A stretch of DNA of 64,000 nucleotides from Massilia agrisoli. Lineage in GTDB: Bacteria > Pseudomonadota > Gammaproteobacteria > Burkholderiales > Burkholderiaceae_D. Shown piece after piece: positions 19,636 to 26,942 of this stretch. The stretch is from the NCBI RefSeq assembly GCF_020831365.1, contig NZ_JAJHPV010000013.1, forward strand, positions 930,001 through 994,000, written 5' to 3'. A program made the position numbers and the translations under genes. The notes beneath the pieces were generated by a model. That model saw only the letters and a list, made by a program, of their open reading frames with translations, was not told where the DNA came from and did not search any database. Every line of letters starts with the position of its first letter. Position 1 is the first letter of the stretch.

Positions 19636-19937
19636 CGGATATCCTGATTCGGAGGGATTAGGACTCAATATTAACAGGCCCGACGAGAGCAAATCACGCG
19701 GACGAAGGGGTTATGCACGCGCGCGGTGTTGCGCCATGCGCACGCCCCATCGGGCGTGACCACGCCATGTGCAACAAGGGCGCCCATCATCTTGTTGCCG
19801 CACCTTCGTGCAGGGCCGCGTGCATGGCGGTCCTGGCGGTTTTGATATCCTTCAGCAGGCGCTGCTCGTTCTGGAATAACTGCCAGCGGTTCCGTGGCGA
19901 GACGCCGTGCCCCCACCCAATTCAAACGGAGACTGAC

Positions 19938-20906
19938 ATGACCTTCTGGACCATACCCCGGCGCTGTTTCGCCACGCTTGCGTTGACTATCCCGGCCCTG
20001 GCTGGCGCTTTCCCCACCGGCACCATCGAGTGGGTCGTACCCTACGCCGCAGGCGGCGGTTCGGATGTGGTGGCGCGCGTCATTGCGTCCGAGATGACGA
20101 AGACCCTGGGGCAGCCGATTGTCATTAACAACAAGCCCGGCGCCGGAACCAACATCGGCGCCGCGTACGCCGCCAAGGCAAAAGCGGACGGACACGTCGT
20201 CCTGACAGCGGACACGGCAACCCTCGCCGCCAACCAGTTCCTGTACAGCGAGCCGGGTTACAACGCCGAGCAGGATTTCGTGCCGGTGGGGCTGATCGCG
20301 CGCTTTCCGATGATTCTGGTGGTGAACCCGCAGGTGCCGGCAAAGGACCTCAAGGAGTTCCTGGCATGGGCCAAGGCGCAGCCGAACCCGGTCGCTTTCG
20401 GCACGCCGGGCGCCGGCAGCCCGCATCATCTCGCCACCGAGCTGTTTTCTGACTCGACCGGGCTCAAATTGCTCCATGCGCCTTACAAAGGAGCCGCGCC
20501 GGCGGTGCAGGACGTTATTGCTGGCCAGGTTCCGTTCATGTTTGTCGACACGGCGGTTGGCGGGGCCCATATCCGGGCCGGCAAGCTCAAGGCAATCGGC
20601 ATAGCGAGCCCGAGCCGGGTGCAGGGCTTCGACACGATCCCGACCCTCAATGAGCAAGGGTTGAAAGGATTCGAGGCCTATGCATGGCAGGGCATGGTCG
20701 CACCCGCCAGGACGCCGGCCGCGGCAGTCGAAAAATTGAACAAGGCATTGGTTGCGGCAATCAACAGTGACGCCGCCAGGACCCGCTTCCAGGCCCTGGG
20801 CCTGGAGGCCATTCCCGGTAGCCCAGGCGAAATGGGCGCGTACGCCAATGGCGAACGCGAGAAATGGGGCAAGGTGATCAAGGCCAAGGGAATCAAGCTG
20901 GACTAG
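19938..20906 (+). CDS. Bug/TctC-family periplasmic solute-binding receptor
   Basis: A 322-residue exported binding protein of the tripartite tricarboxylate transporter family. It has a signal peptide to about residue 24 and the typical first strand IEWVVPYAAGGGSDVVARVIA, the NNKPGAGTNIGAAYAAKAKADG block, and GAGSPHHLATE, which hold the carboxylate-binding loops. The ATG at 19938 has CGGAGA upstream; a longer in-frame version starting at 19713 lacks a signal peptide. There are no TctA/TctB membrane genes nearby, so it is an orphan receptor, a situation common in Burkholderiales. The ligand (a small carboxylate) is inferred from family only. Confidence 0.9.
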   Translation: MTFWTIPRRCFATLALTIPALAGAFPTGTIEWVVPYAAGGGSDVVARVIASEMTKTLGQPIVINNKPGAGTNIGAAYAAKAKADGHVVLTADTATLAANQFLYSEPGYNAEQDFVPVGLIARFPMILVVNPQVPAKDLKEFLAWAKAQPNPVAFGTPGAGSPHHLATELFSDSTGLKLLHAPYKGAAPAVQDVIAGQVPFMFVDTAVGGAHIRAGKLKAIGIASPSRVQGFDTIPTLNEQGLKGFEAYAWQGMVAPARTPAAAVEKLNKALVAAINSDAARTRFQALGLEAIPGSPGEMGAYANGEREKWGKVIKAKGIKLD

Positions 20907-21078
20907 CGAAGCGGCGGCCGTCAGCCCCCAGGATGTGCAGGGAACCAGGGCCCTGTCATCAAGCTGTCATCCAATCTGCTCAGAATGGAACTGTGCGCAA
21001 ACTGAATTCAGGTCTGCGCACGATGGAATCCACAACGTGAGAGACGGGGTGCTGACAAATCCCGCACTGGAGAAAGCC

Positions 21079-21903
21079 ATGTTCCAAACGAAGAGACTGA
21101 TCATCCTGGACGCTGACGGGACAACCATCGACGCCTATCCTGCGATCGAAGCAGCATTCGCCCAGCACGGTATGACCTTAGGCGAAGAAAAGAGCTTCCA
21201 GAAACGCCACCATTTGTTCAAGTATCTTGGTGGGGTCAAGGAATTCCCATCCATCATCAAGAAAAACCTGCGCAAGCAAGGTCGGAAGAAAATCGTCGAT
21301 TCGCTGACGGATGTTTACCGGACTGAGGCGCGCCTGTATCCGGGCGTCGCGGAAATGATCCGGTCGCTGGTCGCGGCCCCCGATATCGTGGTGGGGCTCG
21401 TCACCAGGAACGTCACCAACGAACCGCTTGAGACGCTCCGGCAGTTATTCGCCCGCCATGGGATCGACGTGGATCAGTTCGATTTTTTCGACCATGTTCC
21501 GCTCAGTGAAGGAAAAACCTCGCAATTTCGCCTGATACGCAATCGCTTCCAGGTCAACCCGGCGCGCGCCTATGCTTGCGGGGACGAGCACAAGGATTTT
21601 CACGCGGCGATCAGCACCGGTATGCATCCGTTCATGGTCTCGTATGGATTCGAAGACCATGACCGCCTGATCGATAAATTCTCGGTGCCGGACGAGGTGA
21701 TTTCGCGAACCCCTGCGCAGCTGTGCCAACGGATCTGCCACGCCCTCGACCTCTCGACAGCCGACGAACGCGCGCGCGCTGAGGGTCGCTACGACGTGAG
21801 CAGCACGCCTGCCTTAATACGAGTAGTTAAACAGCAGTCCGCTGATGACGATGAACACCCAGTAATCGACGGGCGCACCGCACACCCAGTGCTTGTGCCA
21901 TGA
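21079..21903 (+). CDS. HAD-superfamily phosphatase
   Basis: A 274-residue cytosolic hydrolase resembling phosphoglycolate phosphatases. Motif I is LDADGT with the two catalytic aspartates near residues 9-11, motif II the threonine in LVTRNV, motif III the lysine in SEGKTS, and motif IV ACGDEHKDF. A helical cap lies between motifs I and II. ATG 21079 has TGGAGA upstream and directly precedes the first strand; an upstream in-frame extension is not family-like. The last 90 bases overlap the 3-prime end of the convergent membrane-protein gene, so the roughly 30 C-terminal residues are unlikely to be conserved. The substrate is unknown. Confidence 0.85.
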   Translation: MFQTKRLIILDADGTTIDAYPAIEAAFAQHGMTLGEEKSFQKRHHLFKYLGGVKEFPSIIKKNLRKQGRKKIVDSLTDVYRTEARLYPGVAEMIRSLVAAPDIVVGLVTRNVTNEPLETLRQLFARHGIDVDQFDFFDHVPLSEGKTSQFRLIRNRFQVNPARAYACGDEHKDFHAAISTGMHPFMVSYGFEDHDRLIDKFSVPDEVISRTPAQLCQRICHALDLSTADERARAEGRYDVSSTPALIRVVKQQSADDDEHPVIDGRTAHPVLVP

Positions 21904-22281
21904 AATGTGTTTCGGCTTAAAGCGTGGCCATCCGAACGCAGGATTCAGGATAAACCATAAAAAATCCTCGACGATCCAGAACACCATCAGCGACGCCAGG
22001 ATGCGCGCTTCCAGTTGCCATGACCACTGCCATGTAAGAAAAACAGGCAAATGGAATAACAGGACGATGAAGGACATGACCCAGGCGTGGTAACCGGTCA
22101 TGGCGCGCCCGCCCCAGAAAACATTGAGCAGCCAATGCTCTTCCACTCGCCAGGTCGGCAGGTTTGCGGCCCAGCCGGCGCCGCCCTCGATGTGAATCTC
22201 CACCTTCGCAAAGAAGAACGCCAGCACGATGACGAAGCCGATCGTCGCCGGCAGTGGCGCCAGGTCAGTCAGGCTTAGCAT
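21814..22281 (-). CDS. small integral membrane protein, function unknown
   Basis: A 155-residue protein with about four hydrophobic segments, rich in Trp and aromatic residues (WQWSWQLEARILASLMVFWIVEDFLWF is the third segment region). A hydrophilic part KPKHISWHKHWVCGAPVDYW contains several histidines. No family is recognised. Its start overlaps the end of the glycosyltransferase gene by 7 nt (ATG at 22281, upstream stop at 22275), so the two form a translationally coupled pair and the protein may act in the same lipid or envelope pathway. Its last 90 nt are antisense to the HAD gene. Confidence 0.75.
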   Translation of the reverse strand: MLSLTDLAPLPATIGFVIVLAFFFAKVEIHIEGGAGWAANLPTWRVEEHWLLNVFWGGRAMTGYHAWVMSFIVLLFHLPVFLTWQWSWQLEARILASLMVFWIVEDFLWFILNPAFGWPRFKPKHISWHKHWVCGAPVDYWVFIVISGLLFNYSY

Positions 22282-23402
22282 GTGGCGCGTCCCAGTATGG
22301 TTGCGAGTACGCGGCTGGCGGCAGCCGGCTTTCCCAGGGCCTGGGCGTTGGCCCGCATTTCCGCCAGCCTTGCCGGATGAGCGAGCAAGGTGTGAATGCG
22401 ATACTCCAGGGCCAATAGGTCGAACGCCTGCACTGCGGCGCCGCGCTCAAGCAGGAAATTGGCGTTGTGTTCTTCCTGCCCGGGAATCGGTGCAATCACC
22501 ACCATCGCAAGCCCCATGGCCAGGGACTCGGACGTGGTAAGCCCGCCCGGTTTGGTGACGATGATATCGGCGCAGGCCATCAGCCGCTCAATCGTGCCGG
22601 TGTAGCCCTGGGGCGACAGGCGTCCGGGATGGATGGCGGCGAGCTCGTTCAGTGCAGCCAGTGTGGCGCTGTCGCGGCCGGCCAGTGCAACGATTTGAAG
22701 GCTTGGATGTGCTCCAAGCAAATGCGCGGCGATGTCGGTAACGCTGCCAAAACCGACGCCGCCGCCCATCAGCAGTAAGGTCGTCCGGTGCGGGGCGATC
22801 CCGCAGTCGCGCGCGCATGCGTTCCGGTCAGGCCGGCCTGCAAACGCGGGCATGATGGGAATGCCGGTAATGTGGATTCGATCAGCCGCAACACCGTGCT
22901 CGCGCAGCCGAAACGCGAGCTCATCGTTGGGGACGAAATATCCCGCGATGTGATCGTGCACCCAGGCCCGGTGCAAATCGAAATCCGTCACCTGTACCCA
23001 GACCGGGCATTGCAAGCCGCCGCTGGCGATCAACTGCGACAAAACGCCGGCTGGCAGGAAATGGGTACAGACAATCTGGTCTGGTGCGATCTTGTCGATT
23101 TCTCGAAGAAAGCGGGTGCTGTTGATCCGCTCCGCCCAGCGCCGCAGTCCAGCGCCGCGGCCATCCGGTTTCGCACGATGGGTAGTTTGGTACACATGAC
23201 GCCACAGCGGCGGCGCGTGATTTACCATCGACGAATACACATCGGTATAAAGAGTGCGCAGCAGGGGAGACACGAACTCCAGGATATCGATGTGGCTGGA
23301 CGCGATATCCGCCCCGCTGGCGTGTCGTTTGAGCGCCTCGGCGGCACGGGTATGGCCATTGCCGGCCGATGCGCTGACGAAGAGTAGTTTGGTCGTGCCC
23401 AT
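22275..23402 (-). CDS. GT28-like diacylglycerol glycosyltransferase / MGDG synthase family
   Basis: A 375-residue glycosyltransferase with two Rossmann halves. The N-terminal loop SASAGNGHTRAAEALKRH is the lipid-acceptor side of the MGDG synthase/processive glucosyltransferase group; the C-terminal half shows LLLMGGGVGFGSV and the nucleotide-sugar motif TKPGGLTTSESLAMG followed by PIPGQEEHNA. The product is probably a glycolipid, which some proteobacteria use to replace phospholipids when phosphate is scarce; this is inference. The ATG at 23402 was chosen because it opens the first strand (MGTTKLLFVSASAG) and has AGGGCGG upstream; 39 further in-frame codons upstream are not family-like. Confidence 0.87.
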   Translation of the reverse strand: MGTTKLLFVSASAGNGHTRAAEALKRHASGADIASSHIDILEFVSPLLRTLYTDVYSSMVNHAPPLWRHVYQTTHRAKPDGRGAGLRRWAERINSTRFLREIDKIAPDQIVCTHFLPAGVLSQLIASGGLQCPVWVQVTDFDLHRAWVHDHIAGYFVPNDELAFRLREHGVAADRIHITGIPIMPAFAGRPDRNACARDCGIAPHRTTLLLMGGGVGFGSVTDIAAHLLGAHPSLQIVALAGRDSATLAALNELAAIHPGRLSPQGYTGTIERLMACADIIVTKPGGLTTSESLAMGLAMVVIAPIPGQEEHNANFLLERGAAVQAFDLLALEYRIHTLLAHPARLAEMRANAQALGKPAAASRVLATILGRATC

Positions 23403-23473
23403 TACCGCCCTGGAAGATGAAAGCGCCCCGATTCTATACACGCGGTATGACCGAGCGATGACATCGCGGAGCG

Positions 23474-23914
23474 CTAAGCCGTGGGCGTTTTGCGAAAACC
23501 AACGGCGAGCCGGTTCCACCCGTTGATCGCGATGATCGCCACCGTCAGGTCAGTCATTTCCTTGTCGCTGAAATGTTCGCGCAAGGCCGCGTAATCCTCG
23601 TCACCGGCATGGGTGCTGGCGATCAGGGTCAATGATTCGGTCCACGCTAGCGCCGCCCGTTCGCGCGGCGTAAAGAACGGCGCTTCGCGCCAGACCACGA
23701 CGGCATGCAGGCGACGATCGGTTTCGCCGGCCTTTTTCGCGTCGGCCGTGTGCAGGTCGACGCAGTACGCGCAGCCGTTTATCTGCGAGGCGCGCAGTTT
23801 GACGAGTTCGAGCAAACTCTGCTCGAGACCAAAGGCCGAGACGGCCTTCTCGAAGTTGATCATTGCGGCGACGGCTTCTTTCGACGCCTTGTAGTAATCG
23901 ATACGTTGGTTCAC
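23474..23914 (-). CDS. carboxymuconolactone decarboxylase/AhpD-like protein
   Basis: A 146-residue alkylhydroperoxidase-like protein. The redox/catalytic signature is ELVKLRASQINGCAYCVDLH, with CxxC and the following histidine, as in AhpD and related proton-relay enzymes. The C-terminal MTDLTVAIIAINGWNRLAVGFR is the conserved helix of this subgroup. The start is a GTG at 23914 with AGGAG six bases upstream. It lies 35 nt downstream of the MFS gene on the same strand, so it probably belongs to the TetR-controlled unit and may protect against reactive compounds handled by the pump. Confidence 0.88.
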   Translation of the reverse strand: MNQRIDYYKASKEAVAAMINFEKAVSAFGLEQSLLELVKLRASQINGCAYCVDLHTADAKKAGETDRRLHAVVVWREAPFFTPRERAALAWTESLTLIASTHAGDEDYAALREHFSDKEMTDLTVAIIAINGWNRLAVGFRKTPTA

Positions 23915-23949
23915 AGCATGCTCCTGGTAAGTAATAAAATTGGCGAAAA

Positions 23950-25377
23950 TTATGCCTTCGCTGCCGCTGGCTGAGTCGGCCGCACTGTCTGCACGCTGAG
24001 GCACAGCGCGCCAGTCACCAGCGCAAGCGCCACGTGAAGCCAGTACAGCGGCAGGAAGTCGGCGCGTGTCAACGCAGCGTGTCCGACCAGCAGGACGGTC
24101 ACGGCGACTCCCATCACGGAACCGAGCTGGCGCGTGGCCTGGTTGACTGCGCTGCCGACCGCATACTGCGCCGGCGGCAGGCCGGCTACCGCGGCCCCTG
24201 AAAGCGAGGGCAGCACCATGCCCACGCCAAGCCCGCTCAGAATCAGCCCCGGCAACCATTGCGTCGCGTATGCCGGCTCGCTGCCCGGTATGAGCAGCAT
24301 CCATAGCCCGGCGGCGGCAAACACCAGCGATCCCGTCACGAGCACTGGCCGGTAGCCGCTCCGCGCGGCGATCCGTCCCGCGACGAGGGCGGTAGGCACC
24401 ACCATCAACGGACCCGGCGTGACAGCCAGGCCAGCCGCCGGCAGGGTGTAATGCCACACGCCGGTCAGGTAGGCGAACAATGCAAAGAACATCATGGCGA
24501 ACGCGGCCCCGAATGCCAGCGTGGCCAGGTTGACCGCGCTGTAGCTGCGGTTGGAGAACAGGGCAAGGTCAACCAGCGGCGCCGCGGTGGTGCGCGCCCA
24601 GGCGATAAACCCGGCGAAGGCGATGGCGCTGGCGCCGCCGAGCGTAGCCAGTTCGACCATGCTCCAGTGCGGCGAATCGGCTTGGGTGATCGCCATTGCC
24701 GCCGCACCGACGGCCACGATCAGCAGCAGCATGCCGGCGATGTCGACGCCGTGCTTGCGGGCGCCGGTCTTTGCTTCGCGCAGCCGTGTCGCGCCAAACC
24801 AGAGCGACACCGCACCCAGCGGGAGGTTGATGTAGAAAGCCCACGGCCAGCCGAGGTAGTCGACGATGCTGCTACCGAGGCTGGGCCCGATCGCCGCGGC
24901 CAGGCCGCCGACCGCGCCCCACAAGCTGACGGCAACGGTGCGCTTCTCCTTCGGGAAGGCATCGAGGATGATCGACAGCGACGCAGGCGTCAACAAAGCA
25001 GCGCCCACGGCCTGCACCACCCGCGCGGCAATCAGCACGCCGACGCTGCCCGCCATCCCGCACGCTGCGGAAGCGGCCAGGAACAGTGTCACGCCGGCCA
25101 GGAAAACGCGCTTGCGCCCGTGCGCATCGGCCAGCCCGCCTGCGGGGATCAGCATCGTCGCGTACACCACCGTGTAGGCATTGAGTACCCATGACAGGTC
25201 GGCCGGGGTGGCGGCGGGGAAGGCCAGCCGCAGGGCGCCGAATGCGGCGAACAGCACGGTGCTGTCGATCGAGACGAGGAAGACCGCGATACAGGCAATC
25301 CAGAACGTCGGCCATGGCGATGCCTGGACCGAGTGCAGCGGAGCCGCGGGGACCGGGGCGAGCGAGGGGGTTGTCAT
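23950..25377 (-). CDS. DHA2-family (14-TM) MFS drug exporter
   Basis: A 475-residue inner-membrane efflux pump of the EmrB/QacA type. Motif A appears as GGLADAHGRKRVFLAG, motif C-like sequence in the fifth helix region (LWGAVGGLAAAIGPSLGSSI), and LGWPWAFYINLPLG is the characteristic loop of the 14-helix branch. The N-terminus has the DSTVL segment of TM1. The ATG overlaps the stop of a 24-codon SDR remnant as ATGA, so translation is coupled to that leader. A TetR gene upstream and a palindrome shared by both promoters suggest drug-inducible control. Substrates are unknown. Confidence 0.92.
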   Translation of the reverse strand: MTTPSLAPVPAAPLHSVQASPWPTFWIACIAVFLVSIDSTVLFAAFGALRLAFPAATPADLSWVLNAYTVVYATMLIPAGGLADAHGRKRVFLAGVTLFLAASAACGMAGSVGVLIAARVVQAVGAALLTPASLSIILDAFPKEKRTVAVSLWGAVGGLAAAIGPSLGSSIVDYLGWPWAFYINLPLGAVSLWFGATRLREAKTGARKHGVDIAGMLLLIVAVGAAAMAITQADSPHWSMVELATLGGASAIAFAGFIAWARTTAAPLVDLALFSNRSYSAVNLATLAFGAAFAMMFFALFAYLTGVWHYTLPAAGLAVTPGPLMVVPTALVAGRIAARSGYRPVLVTGSLVFAAAGLWMLLIPGSEPAYATQWLPGLILSGLGVGMVLPSLSGAAVAGLPPAQYAVGSAVNQATRQLGSVMGVAVTVLLVGHAALTRADFLPLYWLHVALALVTGALCLSVQTVRPTQPAAAKA

Positions 25378-25448
25378 GCTGCCGCCGCCGCTACCTGCGA
25401 GGCGCTATTGGCCCCGGTGATGAAGACCACACTGTCCTTGATTTTCAT
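25374..25448 (-). pseudogene. truncated SDR, now a 24-residue leader peptide coupled to the MFS gene
   Basis: A short reading frame starts at an ATG with AAGGAATCACC upstream. It reads MKIKDSVVFITGAN, the N-terminal strand and cofactor-binding start of a short-chain dehydrogenase, then switches to an alanine tail (SASQVAAAAA) and a stop. The rest of the enzyme is missing, including the second part of the glycine motif and the catalytic Tyr-Lys. The TGA overlaps the MFS ATG by 4 nt. The simplest reading is an internal deletion that removed nearly all of an SDR gene but kept its translation start and its coupling to the next gene. Confidence 0.7.
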
Positions 25449-25472
25449 GGTGATTCCTTTCGGATAAGCATT

Positions 25473-25494
25473 AAATATGACGGTCATCATATTT
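25473..25494. promoter_or_regulatory. candidate TetR operator, MFS promoter
   Basis: A 22-bp imperfect palindrome beginning AAATATGACGGTCATCAT and ending ATATTT lies 25 nt upstream of the leader ATG at 25448. It matches 18 of the first 20 positions of a site in front of the tetR gene (26151-26173, opposite strand). A regulator that binds both sites would control pump and itself. The match is direct; the assignment to this TetR is inference. Confidence 0.68.
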
Positions 25495-25538
25495 GCGGGG
25501 AAAAAAATGGCCGCGGCGAACCAGCGGCCAAGACATGG

Positions 25539-26123
25539 CTAAACCTTTCGGTCGTACTGTTCGATCAGGGTCTGGCTGGTGGCACGGAGCATTGCCTTGC
25601 CTTCCTCGCCGAGTGCACGCGCCAGCTGGACCGCGCCGACAAGGCTGCTGGCCAGCGCGAACGGATGATGTTCCGGACTTCCGGGCGGCAGGGCATCGCG
25701 GGCCATGCCGATCAGCGCCGTGATACGTTCGCGCGAGACCTCGCGGACGTCGTCGGCCTGGCGCGGCATCTCCGTGCCCAGCGCGGCGACCGGGCAGCCG
25801 AGTTCCGTGGCCTGGACGTGGGTATCTCCCAGGTAGGCTTCAACCAGGGCGCGTACCGGACTGGCGCCGCGTTCGGCCAGGGCGGCCATGCGCCTGGCCA
25901 GGCACTTCGCGCTTTCGTTACCCGCATGTTCAACGGCGGCCGCAAGCAGGGCGTCGCGCGACTTGAAATGGGCATAAAAGCCGCCGTGGGTCAGGCCGGC
26001 TTCCTTCATCACATCGGCCACGCCTACCCCGGTGTAGCCGTGCTTGCGCACCGCGCGCGCCGCGGCATCGAGGATGCGCTCGTGCGACAGTTGCCTGCGG
26101 CTGGACTTCGGATCGGTGGTCAT
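25539..26123 (-). CDS. TetR/AcrR-family transcriptional regulator
   Basis: A 194-residue repressor. The N-terminal helix-turn-helix is ILDAAARAVRKHGYTGVGVADVMKEAGLTHGGFYAHFKSRDAL, about residues 17-60, closest to the AcrR/YxaF-like group with the THGGFYAHF signature. The C-terminal ligand domain has LGCPVAALGTEM, typical of that group. It is transcribed in the same direction as the MFS gene downstream, but separated from it by about 160 bases that contain a candidate operator; another candidate operator lies 28-50 nt upstream of its own start. Autorepression and control of the MFS-AhpD unit are therefore likely. Confidence 0.92.
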   Translation of the reverse strand: MTTDPKSSRRQLSHERILDAAARAVRKHGYTGVGVADVMKEAGLTHGGFYAHFKSRDALLAAAVEHAGNESAKCLARRMAALAERGASPVRALVEAYLGDTHVQATELGCPVAALGTEMPRQADDVREVSRERITALIGMARDALPPGSPEHHPFALASSLVGAVQLARALGEEGKAMLRATSQTLIEQYDRKV

Positions 26124-26150
26124 TGCTGCACCCGGTTTCGTATGATGGAG

Positions 26151-26173
26151 GTCATATTATGCCCGTCATATTT
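26151..26173. promoter_or_regulatory. candidate TetR operator, tetR promoter
   Basis: Read on the minus strand this 23-bp site begins AAATATGACGGGCATAATAT, almost the same as the site before the pump gene. It lies 28-50 nt upstream of the tetR ATG, where a bound repressor would block transcription. A further related half-site (TATGATGGAGGTCAT) overlaps its edge at 26141-26155. Confidence 0.68.
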
Positions 26174-26241
26174 TCGAGTCAAGCGATTTCTCAGACCAAT
26201 TCGGCCGGGCTACAATGCTGACTCAACTTTACGGGATCGAT

Positions 26242-26934
26242 ATGCCTGAATTCGTCATCACTGCGCCGCCGACACCGTCGGTGGCCGTCGCCGGCGCCAG
26301 CGCGCGCTTTCCGGTGCGGCGCGTATTTTGCGTCGGCCGCAACTACGCCGCCCACGCCCGCGAGATGGGCGCGGACCCCACGCGCGAACCGCCGTTTTTC
26401 TTCATGAAGCCCGCCGATGCGGTGGTCGATGCACAAGGCGTTATTCCGTTCCCACCCGCAACCAACGACTTGCATCACGAAGTCGAGATGGTCGTTGCGC
26501 TGGCAGGCGGCGGCGCCAACATTGCGCCCGACGACGCGCTCGCGCTGGTGTGGGGCTACGGCGTCGGGCTGGACCTGACCCGGCGCGACCTGCAGGCCGT
26601 GGCCAAGGAACTGAGCCGGCCCTGGGACTTCGCCAAGGGCTTCGATGCGTCGGCCCCTTGCAGCGCGCTGCATCCGGTCAGCGAGGTCGGGCATCCCGCC
26701 AAGGCGCGCATCACGCTGACGGTGAACGGCGTGGTCCGCCAGCAAGGCAGCTTGCAGGAGATGATCTGGCCGGTCGCCGACGTGATCAGCCACATTTCGC
26801 GCTTCGTCGCACTGGCGCCGGGGGATCTGATTTTTTCCGGGACGCCGGCGGGAGTCGGCGCCTTGCAAGCGGGCGACCGCGTGCATGGAGAGGTCGAAGG
26901 CGTGGCGCAATTCGACCTGGAAATGGGCTCCTGA
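26242..26934 (+). CDS. fumarylacetoacetate hydrolase family protein (acylpyruvase-like)
   Basis: A 230-residue cytosolic hydrolase of C-C bonds in acylpyruvates. It has FCVGRNYAAHAREMG at the start of the catalytic fold, metal-binding acidic residues in LHHEVEMVVAL and the aspartate of GYGVGLDLTRRDLQ, the conserved PWDFAKGFDASAP, and IFSGTPAGVG near the end. The length and features match fumarylpyruvate or maleylpyruvate hydrolases more than the long eukaryotic FAH. The ATG at 26242 follows ACGGGA; an earlier ATG at 26215 adds nine unconserved residues. No aromatic-degradation genes adjoin it, so the physiological substrate is open. Confidence 0.9.
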   Translation: MPEFVITAPPTPSVAVAGASARFPVRRVFCVGRNYAAHAREMGADPTREPPFFFMKPADAVVDAQGVIPFPPATNDLHHEVEMVVALAGGGANIAPDDALALVWGYGVGLDLTRRDLQAVAKELSRPWDFAKGFDASAPCSALHPVSEVGHPAKARITLTVNGVVRQQGSLQEMIWPVADVISHISRFVALAPGDLIFSGTPAGVGALQAGDRVHGEVEGVAQFDLEMGS

Positions 26935-26942
26935 ACCGACCG

